Part shown: positions 53,802-64,000 of the stretch, one piece after another
How the letters are laid out: every line of letters starts with the position of its first letter
How positions within the stretch are numbered: position 1 is the stretch's first letter
Notes under the pieces: model-generated
What the model was told of the DNA's origin: nothing
Database searches by the model: none
Seen by the model: the letters and a program-made list of their open reading frames with translations, nothing else
DNA from: Terfezia claveryi
Taxonomy: Eukaryota; Ascomycota; Pezizomycetes; Pezizales; Pezizaceae
Assembly (NCBI GenBank): GCA_015179025.1
Contig: WHUX01000156.1
Coordinates: 62,001-126,000 of the forward strand
Length of the DNA stretch: 64,000 bases
Direction of reading: 5' to 3'
Translations under genes and position numbers: made by a program

Positions 53802-56800
53802 ACTGTGGAGCTAGTGCTCCAGTTGTTGGGAAAAGACTGGCAGTTAAATTGGGAATTTGGAAAGAGCCAGGGAAGTTAAGGTTAGGCAGGGAGATGGATC
53901 TCGAATTTCTGGAGGAAAATATGTGGTTAATACTAGGTTTGATATGTTGGATTCCTCTTCTCGTTTTTTGGGTAAGTTTAAGATGGATGCCGAAGTTTTG
54001 GATATTGGGAAGAAGGATGTTATTTTGGGTTTGTCTTGGTTACAAGAAAATGGATTTTCGGTGGATACTCAGGACAGGTGCCTGAGACAGGTCTCTACAG
54101 GTTTGGTTATTCCGTGTTCTGTTAGATGGATTCCTACTGTTTCTGTTCTTGAAGTTGAAGAGCCACTAGAGGATGGCGAGATTGTGCTTATTATTGACGC
54201 AAGCGAACGATACTCTCATTACGCACATTGCTTTACCGCAGAACAGGCAGCTAGACTCCCTGAACACAAGCCATGGGACCACGAAATCCCCCTCCAAGAC
54301 CCAACCGCAAAGATACCATTCGGGGCTATCTATAAGACCACATGGGAGAAGACGAAGCCTTCAGAAGTACCTTGATGAGAACCTTCCACTACAAAAGTCC
54401 GACGCTCACGCTCCTCCGCTGGTGCTCCATCCTATTTGTTCGAAAGAAAGACGGATCTTTAAGGCTATGTGTCGATTACCGAGCCCTTAACGTCTCACCA
54501 TACCAAACAAATACCCACTCCTCTTATCTCCGAGTTGCTTGATAGAACTCGAGGAGGTAAATGGTTCACACGATTGGACCTCAAAAATGGGTATAACCTC
54601 ATCAGGATTGCACCAGGAGATGAATGGAAGACAGCATTCAGGACGAAGAAGGGACTATTCGATATACGTGATGCCATTTGGGTTGACCAATGCCCCGCTA
54701 CATTTCAAGAGATGATGGATACGATCTTCAAGGATATGGAAGGATGTATCTGGTACTTGGACGACATACTCATCTACGGAGGTGAGACAGAGGAAGAACA
54801 TCAACAAATAGTCGAAAAAGTTCTTCAGCAATGCATCCAACATGGGTTAGCTGTTAACCTCATGAAGTCTGAGTTCCATGTCCAGGAGACCTTATTCCTC
54901 GGTCATATTATCAATGGTCAACACGTCCAAATGGATCCCTCCAAGCTCGAAACCATGTCCAAGTGGCCTATTCCTACTAAGAAGAAAGAGGTTCAAGCAT
55001 TCCTAGGCTTCGCTAATTACTACCGTCGATTTATTGCCAACTATAGTGCAAAGGCACGTCCCTTAATCGACTTAACGAAAGATGTTCCTTTCAGTTGGGG
55101 ACACGAGCAACAGCAAGCCTTTGATGACCTCCGAGAACGATTCCTCACTGCTCCTATCCTCACACAGTTTGACAGACAACTCGAGACAATCATAGAGACT
55201 GATGCTAGCAACCAAGCTATCACTGGTATCCTCTCTCAGTATCATATTGTCAATGGAGGAAAGCAGCTTCATCCTGTTGAATACCATGCAAAAACCCTCT
55301 CCGCAGCTCAACGCAACTGGCCCATCCACGATAAAGAGTTGTTTGCAATCGTGGATTGCTTCCGGAAGTGGCGAGATTGGTTGGTTGGCGTTTCAGTGAA
55401 CGTCTATACAGACCACCAAGGGTTACAATATTTCAACACCAAACAGAAGCTCAACTCCCGTCAAGCTACCTGGTACCTCCGCATGTCCGAGTTCATCTAC
55501 AATATTCACTACAGACCCGGTTCGAAGATGGGCAAGCCTGATGGCCTGTCTAGACGTTCAGGGGAAGAGAAATCAGGCATGGATGCTAGATTTTTCGAAG
55601 ATGGACAGCTAATGGTACTTGGAGAAGAGGATGAAGAGGAAGCCGAAGATGTTGAAGTGGAAGGAATAGATGTGGCCGGATGCAGAAGAAGGATGGACTA
55701 TGGGTGGTACCCTCCGAGTTTAAGTTGGAAGTGCTAAGACAGCACCATGATAGTCAAGTGGCAGGACATTGGGGAAGACATCGTACTCAAGAGCTAGTGT
55801 CAAGGAATTTTACGTGGGATAAGTGGCAGGAAGATATTGCGAATTATGTGGCAGGATGTACTAAGTGTCAGAAAGCAAAGGCAGATAGGCATAGCAGACA
55901 AACGAAGTTGGTACCGATGCCAACTGGAGAACGACCATTTGAGGAAATAGCTATGGACTTCGTTGGTGAGCTACCAGAGTCAGAAGGTTTCAATGCAATA
56001 CTCGTTATCACGGACCGGTTTACAAAAGTACAACACTATATTCCGGCAAAGACTACATGGACAGCATCCGATGTTGCTGACACCTATATTAACGAGATAT
56101 GGAGACTTATGGCCTTCCCCGACATATCACCTCTGACCGTGGTCCACAGTTTGCTTCTAGATTCCTCAAGGAGCTTAACCAAAAGCTCAATATAACCCTC
56201 CGCCTCTCCACTGCCTATCACCCTCAGACCGATGGACTTGCTGAACGAGCAGTCCAAACACTTAAGCAGTACCTCCGCATCTACTGTCACGATAGGCAAG
56301 CTCGTTGGAAACGATGGCTACCCTTAGCCGAGTTTGCCTATAATACTGCCGCCCACTCTACCCATAAGTACTCCCCTTACCGAAGTCTGTATGGCTTCGA
56401 CCCTCGCACCATTCACCTTTCAGATGACTATGAATTCCCTCCCCCGCCGCAGAAGAATGGCTAGACCGAATGACAACTGTGCACAACCAAATTCATGATA
56501 CCATCAAGCAAATCAACCATAAAAGAAGTACTATACACCTCGAGAAGGCATGCAGGTTTGCTATTGACGACTGGGTATTGGTTGACCGCCGGAACCTACA
56601 GATACGAGCTGGGAACAACCGTTCCCTTACCAGCAAGTGGATAGGGCCCTACAAGGTCATTGAAGCTATTGGTTCACACACATATAGGCTCGAAGTTCCA
56701 CAAGGCACACGATGGTATAATGTTGTTCATGTTACCCTCCTAAAGCCATTCAGATGACGAGACGAGCCACAAGATATAGACGAAGATGAACCAGATATCT

Positions 56801-56988
56801 TCGAAGTCAAATCCATCATGGACTCCCGCAAGAATAGAGGAATAGTCAAGTATAGGGTGCATTGGGAAGGATATACGGAGTTTGAAGACACTTGGGAGAC
56901 CTTTAACAAGTTGGATAACTGCCCAGAGAAGCTCAGAGAGTACCGAGAAAAGTTTCCCAATAAGCCACGAGAAGAAAGAGACATCTGA
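53795..56988 (+). pseudogene. Gypsy 2 pol: protease, RT, RNase H, integrase, chromodomain
   Basis: Protease VVDCGASAPVVGKRLAVKLG at 53800. After a frame change come VILGLSWLQENGFSVDTQD and the RT region, with [17 protein letters not shown], another shift, then WYLDDILIYGG (about 54750) and FLGFANYYRRFIANYSAKAR. RNase H (ETDASNQAITGILSQY, YTDHQGLQYF) follows. Integrase zinc region HHDSQVAGHWGRHRTQELVS with CTKCQKAKADRH, catalytic MDFVGELPESEGFN, ITSDRGPQFASRF, YHPQTDGLAERAVQTL. The C-terminus has SKWIGPYKVIEAIGSHTYRL and a chromodomain (KYRVHWEGYTEFEDTWETF, 56757-56988). At least four frame changes and two stops are present. Confidence 0.85.
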
Positions 56989-57283
56989 GGTTTGGACCTA
57001 CGTCCAGTGTTTTATGAGTGAAGACATGGTACCTTTTACCCTCCTACTCGTCGCCTTTTCCCTGTAGGTTTTTTGGTGAGAGGTTTGGTTTTTAACGGCC
57101 ATGGCATGCATGTGTAGACACACCGGTCTTGTGGTACCCTGTCAGGGAGAGAGGTATCTAATAATGTTTGGTTAGTACCTAGCCACCGCCATTACCTGAG
57201 TCTTTACTAAGTACTTGTTCCAAACCTAGGGTCAGGAGGAACTTGTATTTAGCTGTGGACAGCTGCCTGGAAATGGGGAGTAA

Positions 57284-57899
57284 TATTACGACTCAGGTAA
57301 GAGACCTACCCTCTACCGGGATAACCAATACCCTACTACATTGCTGACTGTGATGGCCTGATCACCCATACAGATGCAGGTAGTGCGTCGGGAGTGCAGA
57401 CGTTAAAGGGATTGGGTAAAGGAAGTGTGTGTTCTCTGATATTGGATCTCGTGCATGTATTCTCTTCAGTGTGTTTCTATAATGTTCTAATATATGATAT
57501 TCCTATGTTGTTATTCGTTGTATTCAAGCTTATCTCCTGTAAGACAGCCTGACTGCAAAGTGTTGTAGTTCGGACTGCCTAATCAATGTATGTCAGCCTG
57601 CAGAGTTCCTAAACAGGAAGCGTCTTCCTGTTCTAGGCAACTACCTGATGTCAGTGCTACTAAGCAATTATAGGAAGTGTCGTCAGATCTGATAACGGAT
57701 TATCAGATCAACGCTTCTATATAAGCTACTGCTTTTACATAGTTAATATAATAAGACCCAAGCGGTGTTCTAAGTCTCATATAGCTTTACTCTTATCGAG
57801 TTCGCATTACACCCGAGTTATAGCTGCGTTTATACTTTACTCCGCTACTATCTATCCTTTTCCCCGAAGTATTCTCATAGTTACAGCTCGCCTGTAACA
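57284..57899 (+). repeat. Gypsy 2 3' LTR, uninterrupted, 616 bp
   Basis: It preserves the empty site of gypsy 1 (GATATTCCTATGTTG near 57500). It starts TATTACG, against TGTTACG in the 5' copy, and ends GTAACA. A purine-rich stretch AAATGGGGAG precedes it. Confidence 0.9.
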
Positions 57900-57904
57900 A
57901 CCAC

Positions 57905-58280
57905 TCTCTATATGCATCTCAGTATAGACCCTGTTTCCTTGTCAATCAAAGTCCTTCTAAGGTTTGAAAACCAGATATTGAGCGTACGCTCTCTGGCAGA
58001 GAAGATAACGAATACACTGTTCAATATCCCGGTAGAAAAATGTCACCCCTCTTTCAAGGTGGAAATCTATGGTCCCATGCTGCTATGCTGGTTGGTCTAT
58101 CAGTGCTCGCATTTTATTATGCCAGGTGTAATCAGACCTATAGCCAACTCCGATTGTCCAGGGCCTATCCAGAGGCAGCAGCTCATCTTTGAAAAATTGA
58201 TCAATTTGCTTCATCGAAGTCTTGCTCTGATGGAAGAAGCATGCAAGCTTATATTCATAAGCATTGGTAAATGGTAATAG
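57905..58280 (-). pseudogene. Plavaka-type transposase, N-terminal part beyond gypsy 2
   Basis: The minus strand reads PFTNAYEYKLACFFHQSKTS, then MKQIDQFF, ERGVTFFYRDIEQCIRYLLC and NRVYTEMHIESG. This is the N-terminal Plavaka signature that precedes the LPVGSSLVPVLITSDQT region found at 38880 on the other side of gypsy 2. The 5-bp duplication ACCAC at 38952-38956 and 57900-57904 shows they were once contiguous. Several stops are present. Confidence 0.75.
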
Positions 58281-58660
58281 TAGATTCCATGATGGGTTCC
58301 GAATCTATATGAACAATGACTGACGTATGACTTGTCCCACTTGGAGTGACTGTGGGGGATACTCCTCAGTATATAGATGAGGACTGAGTGGGTCCGATGA
58401 TACCTGCACAATGCTCGGTAATCTAATGTTGTTGTGCACGGTTGAGGTAGTATTCGAACTGTGGGTGGTGAGTCCAATTGTGAGTCTATTTACCCCATTG
58501 ACGCTGTACTGCTAGCGTCGCTTCAGGGTACCTGACAGCCTGTGAGGATCTGGCGTCACCGGCTTTTTGAGGGTGGTTGTATGCAGTTCTTTCCCCGAGT
58601 GATTTTTGTGCAGATATTGCCCATAATGGCCAGCAATAGTGAACTGAGAATTGCAAAACT
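58281..58660. other. Spacer between Plavaka start and satellite
   Basis: The first ~60 bases may extend the Plavaka frame (FGTHHGIYYYHL on the minus strand). The rest has no supported feature. Confidence 0.4.
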
Positions 58661-59572
58661 AACACCGCATACTCTCCTATCAACTATGTAAGTTCTATAA
58701 AAAAATGCATGCATAGTGGATCTCACATATAACAATTAGCCGATTAAGGTCTCAATACGGACTATGTCTGTATTCGGCGATGCCTTCTTGTTTGAAGTAA
58801 GTTGTAAGCTCGACGATATTGGTATGTAACTGGACTCTATAGCAACTGAGGTATCTAAATTAACACTGCGTGCTCTACCACCAAGATATTAGTTTTGTAA
58901 AATTTTCATACGGAGTGGATCTCACATATAACGATTGCCTAAATAGGGTCTCAATGCAGACTCTGTCTGTATTCGATGATGTCGTCTTGTTCGAAGTAAG
59001 GTGTAAACTCGACGATATTGGTATATAACTGGACTCTATAGCAACTGAGGTATCTAAATTAACACTGTGTACTCTGCCACCAAGATATTAGTTTTGTAAA
59101 ATTTTCATGCAGAGTGGATCTCACATATAACGATTGCCCGAATAGGGTCTCGATGCGGACTCTGTCTGTATTTGGTGATGTCATCTTGTTCGAAGTAAGG
59201 TATAAGCTCGATAATATTGGTATGTAACTGGACTCTATAGCAACTGAAGTTTCAAACTTAACACCGTATACTCTGCCACCAAGATATTAGTTTTGTAAAA
59301 TTTTATGCGGAGTGGATCTCACATATAATGATTGCCTGAATAGGGTCTCGATGTAGACTCTATCTATATTTGGTGATGTAGTCTTATTCGAAGTAAGGTG
59401 TAAGCTCTATGATATTGGTATGTAACTGGACTCTATAGCAACTGAAGTTTCTAACTTAACACTGAAACTCTGCCACCAAGATATTAGTTTTGTAAAATTT
59501 TCATGCGGAGTGGATCTCACATACAACGATTGCCCGAATAAGGTCTCAATGCAGACTCTGTCTACAGAATTC
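58661..59572. repeat. Satellite-like tandem array, period 199 bp, about 4.5 units
   Basis: Each unit starts AACACYG and contains CCACCAAGATATTAGTTTTG, GGATCTCACATATAA and CTGGACTCTATAGCAACTGA. Unit starts lie at 58661, 58862, 59061, 59260 and 59459, so spacing is 201, 199, 199 and 199. The first unit is the most diverged. Confidence 0.9.
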
Positions 59573-60340
59573 AACCCTGAATACTTGGCTACCAACAATA
59601 TAAGTTCAGTATCAATTGCGGAGTGGGGACCATATACACCCAATGGCAGAATATCTAGGGGCTCACCGAGGACTCCCTACCACCAGTGGAATCCAGTAGT
59701 ACTGTGTAGTTTGAATTCTTGGGGTGCAAGCTGGATATAGTAGTATAGAACTAGACCCTATAGTTCTGTAATCATAAAAGTCCCACCGCACTACGTATGT
59801 TGTCCCAGGTTGCATAGTATTAGTTGGTACGTAATCTATGGCACATGTGCCATAACACTGTAGGTAAGGCGCGCTATATAGCCCGAGGGTAGTTTTGTAT
59901 CCATTTTGTGATGCTAGTCTTAGTGCGAGACCATCAGAGTTGTTGTGATTTAGGGAAGAAAATCAAAGGAGAGAAGAGAAGAAAGGAACGACCAAGTCTT
60001 TGAAAATGCCAAGACGAGTTATCATGGTGGAAATTGTGTCTCAGACGGAAGTCGTGGCAACAGTCTGAGGAGATATGTAATACGGTCTGAGGTAAGACAT
60101 TGATATACTAGAAGGGGTTTAAAGTAGAATGTCTTGACATTATTTTCGAAGGCCCGGATGTAGCTCCTGACAGTAAGGTTGCAAAAGGTTTCTAGTACAG
60201 ACTTTGACATGTTTTGGTAGCTGGTTAATGTTTTGGGTGAAACAAGAAAAATTAGGTCCATGCGCACCTTGTGTGTGCACTTGGCGGCAATGTTATGTAA
60301 CCGAAACAAAATCACTAGGTGCATTAGTCTAGTTTAGTCT
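59573..60340. other. Spacer between two satellite arrays
   Basis: No gene I can support. A 100-codon minus-strand frame (60022-60324, containing NMSKSVLETFCNLTVRSYIR) has a protein-like composition but no recognisable domain or splice context. Confidence 0.4.
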
Positions 60341-61990
60341 GGTTGCTTGACATCTTATAGTCAACTTAGTCGGCTTAGCAACCTTCAACCTGCACTAGCT
60401 TGGCGATGTCTGGTTGGGTCGACGGTTGGCAAGGCTTGTCCAGAGTTATATACTAGACCAGATCAAGAAATTGTACTTAACGTCCATTCCTCAACCAGAC
60501 TAGGTACCCTCGTAGAGGGATCTCGATCATACCTCGTAGAGAGAGAACATGGTTTCTCATAGTCCAATCACATATGATATACACTAGATATTGCCATTAA
60601 TGTCTTTTCCCCTAACATGACTAGTTCTGTATATTTTTACGTTCACTTATTACTGATATTGATTGAGCAATATCAAACTTGTATCTACACTGTGAAAGAA
60701 AACGCTGTTAGAAATGGGTTTTTCAAAGTCCAATCATATATGACCCGAGAATACCATAGATCTCAACAAGTACATAATTGCTGACAACGTCTATTCTCCA
60801 ACAGAACTAGTCCTGTGCTCGGTCCTGTGCGCTCACACGTTCGCTTTATTGTAGCATCTTTATCATATTAATCTAGTAATGTCAAACTTGATCTATACGT
60901 GAAAGAAAATCGCTGTTAGGAATGGATTTTTTAAAGTCCAATAATATATAACTCGAGGATACCGTAGACCTGAACAAGTAATTGCTGACAACATCCATTC
61001 CCCAACAGAACTAGTCCTGTGCTCGCTTTATTGCAGCCTCTTTATCATATTGATCGAGTGTTAAACTTGATCTACATATGAAAGAAAATCCCTTAGTCCA
61101 ATTACATATGATCGGGGTATTCTCATATAACTAGTGCTATGAAAGAAAATCACTGTTTAGGAATGGGTTGTCCAAAGTCCAATCACATATGACTTGGGGA
61201 TAAGCTAACTCGAGAATAAGCTAGACCTGATCAAGTAATTGCTAATAACGTCCTGTGCATGTTTACTACCGAAAATCACTGTATAAGAATAGGTCTGTTT
61301 GTGGTTGCTCAAAGTCCAATCACATATGACTTGGGGATATGCTAGACCTAGTCAAAAAATTGGTGATAATGTCCTGTGCATGTTTACTACTGAAAATCAC
61401 TGTATAAGAATAGGTCTGTTTGCGGTTGCTCAAAATCCAATCACATATGACTCGGGGATATGCTAGACCTGTTCAAAAAATTGGTGATAACGTCCATTCC
61501 ACAAGATGACTAGTACTGTACATTTTTTCATCTGCTTTATTGCAGCCGCTTTGTTATATTGATCAAGCAATATCAAACTTGTATTTACACTGTGAAAGAA
61601 AATCGCTGTTTAGCAGAGAGTTGCTTAAAGTCCAATCACATATGACACGAGGATACACTAGACCTGATCAAGTTATTGCTGGTAAGGCCCATTCCTCAAA
61701 ACTAGTCCTGTACAATTTTTATGTTTACTTATTGCAGCCGCTTTATTATATTGATCAAGCAATGTCAAACTTGCATCTACACTGTAAAATGAAAGAAAAT
61801 CGCTGTTTAGCGTATGGGTTGCTCAAAGTCCAATCACATATGACTCGGGGATGTGCTAGACCTGATCAAGTAATTACTGGTGTCCATTCCCCAAGAAGAC
61901 TAGTCCTGTACAATTTTTATGTTCGCTTATTGCAGCCGCCAGACGGAAAATAACGGTTTTGTCCAATCATATTAGTCTGATCATATATGA
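60341..61990. repeat. Degenerate tandem array built on GTCCAATCACATATGACT
   Basis: About ten units of variable length (roughly 120-240 bp) share CAAAGTCCAATCACATATGA, GACCTGATCAAGTAATTGCT, CCATTCCNCAANAGACTAGT and GAAAGAAAATCGCTGTT. Units 61260-61480 are nearly identical neighbours. Several short frames in it are artefacts of repetition. Confidence 0.8.
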
Positions 61991-62515
61991 CCAGGGGTAT
62001 AGGCTAGGCCTATGAGTTGTGCAAACCAAATTATGCCTAGTCTAGACTATCACATTGCGATAACAAACAGACATTATAACGTTCGCTTTATTACATTCAG
62101 AGCAATGATCAACTTTGCCTCCATATAATGAAAGGAAATGGCTGTTTGTTTGGTCACAAGTAGCGTAAATGGAATAGTAACCATATCAAGTTGCATGTTA
62201 TTTATGTGCGATCTCCCCCCTTATAGTCCCTGAACATTCATTAAATTCTCTGTCATACAATCATGACAGAAGCCTGCCTGTATCGTGTCTAACTAGTTTT
62301 TGAGCAATACCTGCCACACCGGAGAAACGGCAAAATCGAACTCAATTCAATTGTTAGTTCCATTGTAAGCAGACTCAAAGGGCCGTGTTGTACGTCCACT
62401 AAAGATCTACTAGTAGTTTCTTGACAATATCTAGGATACGAAATGCCGCCAAAAAGGAAACAACACAGATACCAATGAAGAGTAGAAGATGACTATCACA
62501 TAACACGGTCAAATC
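61991..62515. other. Region upstream of the acidic-repeat gene
   Basis: Non-repetitive AT-rich sequence. A short frame at 62443 (MPPKRKQHRYQ) precedes the next gene but is out of phase with it, and no clean intron joins them. Confidence 0.35.
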
Positions 62516-63244
62516 ATGGACATGCCCAAGTGGTTGGATTCTTTGATAAGGGATCCCGGAAAACCTGTATGGGTTCTGGAGGCGAGATGTTGCTCACATA
62601 ATGAGACAAAGCGGTATCTACGGACCGCAAAGGGCTGGAACAGATTTGTGGATGACTTTTGTAAAGCATGCTGCAGCTCTCCCTACAATGGCCCCCAAGG
62701 GCAAATTAACTACTTGAGTGATAAGGGCCTTAGCCACACCGTCAATATTTTGGCTCAGGATGTCGCGAAGAAAGTACGTAGCGGGGCTCTAAGCAGGGAC
62801 AAGGCGGTCAAAACTGCTCGAGAGGCACATGCCGCCAAGCATCCAGAGGATCCGAGCCCCCCGACACTTGGAGAACAACTGCAACCCCTTCCGACAGCCA
62901 CGCAATACACTAACACGGAGGTGTTAGATACTTCTACTGGGAAGCCTCAAGCTAAGAGAACCAGAAGGGAAGAGGGGAAGCAGGACGATAACCAGGATGA
63001 GGTGGAAGAAGAGGAAGTGGACGAAGACAAACCGAGACAGAGGTTGAGGGGAACTAAGCCTAACGTGGGGGCGAGGAAGTTTATTGGATCGGTGAAAATT
63101 AAGACACAACATGCCACTCAGGGTGTGAAAGGGAAGAAGGATGATAGCCAAGATGAGGTTGATGAAGATGAAGAGGAAGAGAACGAACACAAACCGACAC
63201 AGGGGTTGAGGGGGCCTAAGCGTACTGTGGGGCGGGTAAGTTAA
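62516..63244 (+). CDS. Unrecognised protein with acidic tandem repeats
   Basis: 242 residues from ATG 62516: MDMPKWLDSLIRDPGKPVWV, a Cys-containing N-terminal part (ARCCSHNETKRYL, DFCKACCSSPYNG), a helical part (KKVRSGALSRDKAVKTAREA), then a basic patch and two repeats of the form KKDD-x-QDEVxEDEEE...LRGxK. The frame ends in VGRVS-stop. GTAAGT at 63236 and CACTCAG at 63280 would form a 45-bp phase-0 intron that keeps the repeat in frame (GAKGKKDDNHHENEKRK), extending the protein to TGA 63365-63367. The charge pattern suggests a nuclear or chromatin-associated protein, but that is inference. Similar repeats continue to the window edge. Confidence 0.5.
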   Translation: MDMPKWLDSLIRDPGKPVWVLEARCCSHNETKRYLRTAKGWNRFVDDFCKACCSSPYNGPQGQINYLSDKGLSHTVNILAQDVAKKVRSGALSRDKAVKTAREAHAAKHPEDPSPPTLGEQLQPLPTATQYTNTEVLDTSTGKPQAKRTRREEGKQDDNQDEVEEEEVDEDKPRQRLRGTKPNVGARKFIGSVKIKTQHATQGVKGKKDDSQDEVDEDEEEENEHKPTQGLRGPKRTVGRVS

Positions 63245-64000
63245 TTGGGTCACTAAAATCAAGCCCGACAAGCCACTCAGGGACTACAACCGAAAGGTGC
63301 GAAAGGGAAAAAAGATGATAACCATCATGAGAATGAGAAGAGGAAAACAATCCGAAACCAGCACTGAAGAGGGGTAAAGAGATTTTCGGGGGCAGTAAGG
63401 GGTGGTGAAGACTCAAGGGACGGGAACGTTGAAGAAGAATCCGAGAATGAATTTTGCCAAGAAGCAGCAGCTTGAAGGGGACGATGAGGATGTTGATGAG
63501 GACGCTCCCATAAACATCAAGACGAGGAGCGGGAAGGGGAATGTCAGGGGTGGTAAGGTGATTTTGAAAAATCAGGGTTCACGAACATACAAGAAGATTG
63601 TGAACCTTGAAGAGGACCCAGAGGAGGAAGAGGCTCCCAGAAAGATCAGAACCAAAAGCTGGAAGGGGAGGGTGGGGGATGGTAAGGGGACAGTAACAGG
63701 TCAAGGCCCGGAACACCAAAGAGGATCGTCAAGTCGAGTGCGGTCAAGACCCAGCGTGTTCAGCGGGAGGAGGACGAGGACGAGGAGGAGGAGGACGAGG
63801 AGGAGGAGGACGAGGAGGAGGAGGAGGAGGACGAGGAGAAGGACGAGGAGGACGAGGAGGAGGAGGATGGTAAGGGTAGCGCTGGGGAGCGGGTTGAAAG
63901 CAGTGATGAAAGAAATCAAGCGGGACAGGAAGGACGAATTCGAAAGTAGGCTGGGAAGAAAGCTCAGGGCAGAAGTTGACTGGGAAGGTGGTGGAAAGTA
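63245..64000 (+). pseudogene. Further decayed units of the acidic-repeat gene, running off the window
   Basis: Nucleotide-level copies of the KxxGxVKxK...DEDEEE repeat continue (63283-63700), but frames are broken. 63757-63875 is a GAGGAGGAC array encoding Asp/Glu runs in one plus frame. The last frame (KAVMKEIKRDRKDEFESRLG) reaches the right edge, so a 3' exon may be outside the window. Confidence 0.4.

Larger units (their letters stand above)
38957..57899 (+). mobile_element. Gypsy element 2: Ty3 chromovirus inserted in the Plavaka gene
   Basis: LTR ends are TGTTAC and GTAACA, with 616-bp LTRs and a perfect ACCAC target duplication. Its 5' LTR is split by gypsy 1. Without inserts it is about 6.6 kb. 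The internal region holds gag with CCHC, protease, RT (YLDDILIY), RNase H, integrase and a chromodomain in plus orientation, broken by several indels. A self-priming primer site follows the 5' LTR. Confidence 0.9.

Noticed and set aside
53601..53830. A -1 frameshift site between gag and pol of gypsy 2
   Set aside because: pol does lie in the -1 frame at the gag stop, but no slippery heptamer was found there, and the element has several other indels, so the offset is more likely decay.
60022..60324. 100-codon minus-strand frame
   Set aside because: Protein-like but isolated, without homology I recognise, splice sites or neighbours. Noted only in the spacer entry.
1..64000. CRISPR arrays, prophage or bacterial operon features
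   Set aside because: Repeats seen are satellites, LTRs or microsatellites; the genes have spliceosomal introns and eukaryotic domains.

Overview
The window looks like part of a transposon-rich filamentous ascomycete genome. Short GT-AG introns with CTAAT, CTGAC or TACTAAC branch sites, a two-finger Sfp1 factor, a fungal ATP synthase subunit g and a Rok1 helicase support this. The mix of Tf1/sushi-type chromoviruses, copia, Plavaka, hAT, Tc1/mariner and a Tad-like LINE would fit a Pezizomycete (truffle-like), but that placement is inference. No rRNA, tRNA or CRISPR was seen.

Layout. 1-13.6 kb is the host-gene part: an SFP1-type zinc-finger gene with a long leader (2850-4756), about 5 kb of gene-poor DNA with simple repeats, then a divergent pair, ATP20 (minus, 9754-10846) and ROK1 (plus, 11315-13623, with one apparent frameshift). 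14-21 kb holds a copia fragment, a TATAGGCTTGCTCG minisatellite, and an unrecognised gene family. One copy of that family runs leftward and seems split by a hAT element and a small hAT-type MITE; a second copy runs rightward from the other side of a ~600 bp palindrome and is cut after 53 codons by a gypsy element.

21.2-31.8 kb is gypsy element 3 (minus strand). Its left LTR carries an internally deleted pogo-like element, and its chromodomain carries a 3.3 kb Tc1/mariner element with an unrelated passenger ORF and GC-rich minisatellites. 31.8-36 kb is a decayed LINE. 36.6-58.3 kb is a nest: a Plavaka transposase gene (minus) is split by gypsy 2 (TSD ACCAC), whose 5' LTR is split by gypsy 1 (TSD TATTC/TATTT), whose reverse transcriptase is split by an intact, nearly new copia element (TSD CCAAT, LTRs differing at two bases that I found). 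58.6-62 kb is two satellite-like tandem arrays, and 62.5-64 kb an unrecognised acidic-repeat gene running toward the right edge.

The most informative signals beyond annotation are the expression and priming signals of the retroelements. Gypsy 1 has a textbook -1 frameshift site (A AAA AAC, 7-nt spacer, 8-bp stem) at its gag stop. Gypsy 1 and 2 both have a 10-nt self-priming match between the base just after the 5' LTR and a site about 41-44 nt after a TATA box in the LTR. Both copia elements have a primer site matching the anticodon arm of initiator tRNA-Met.
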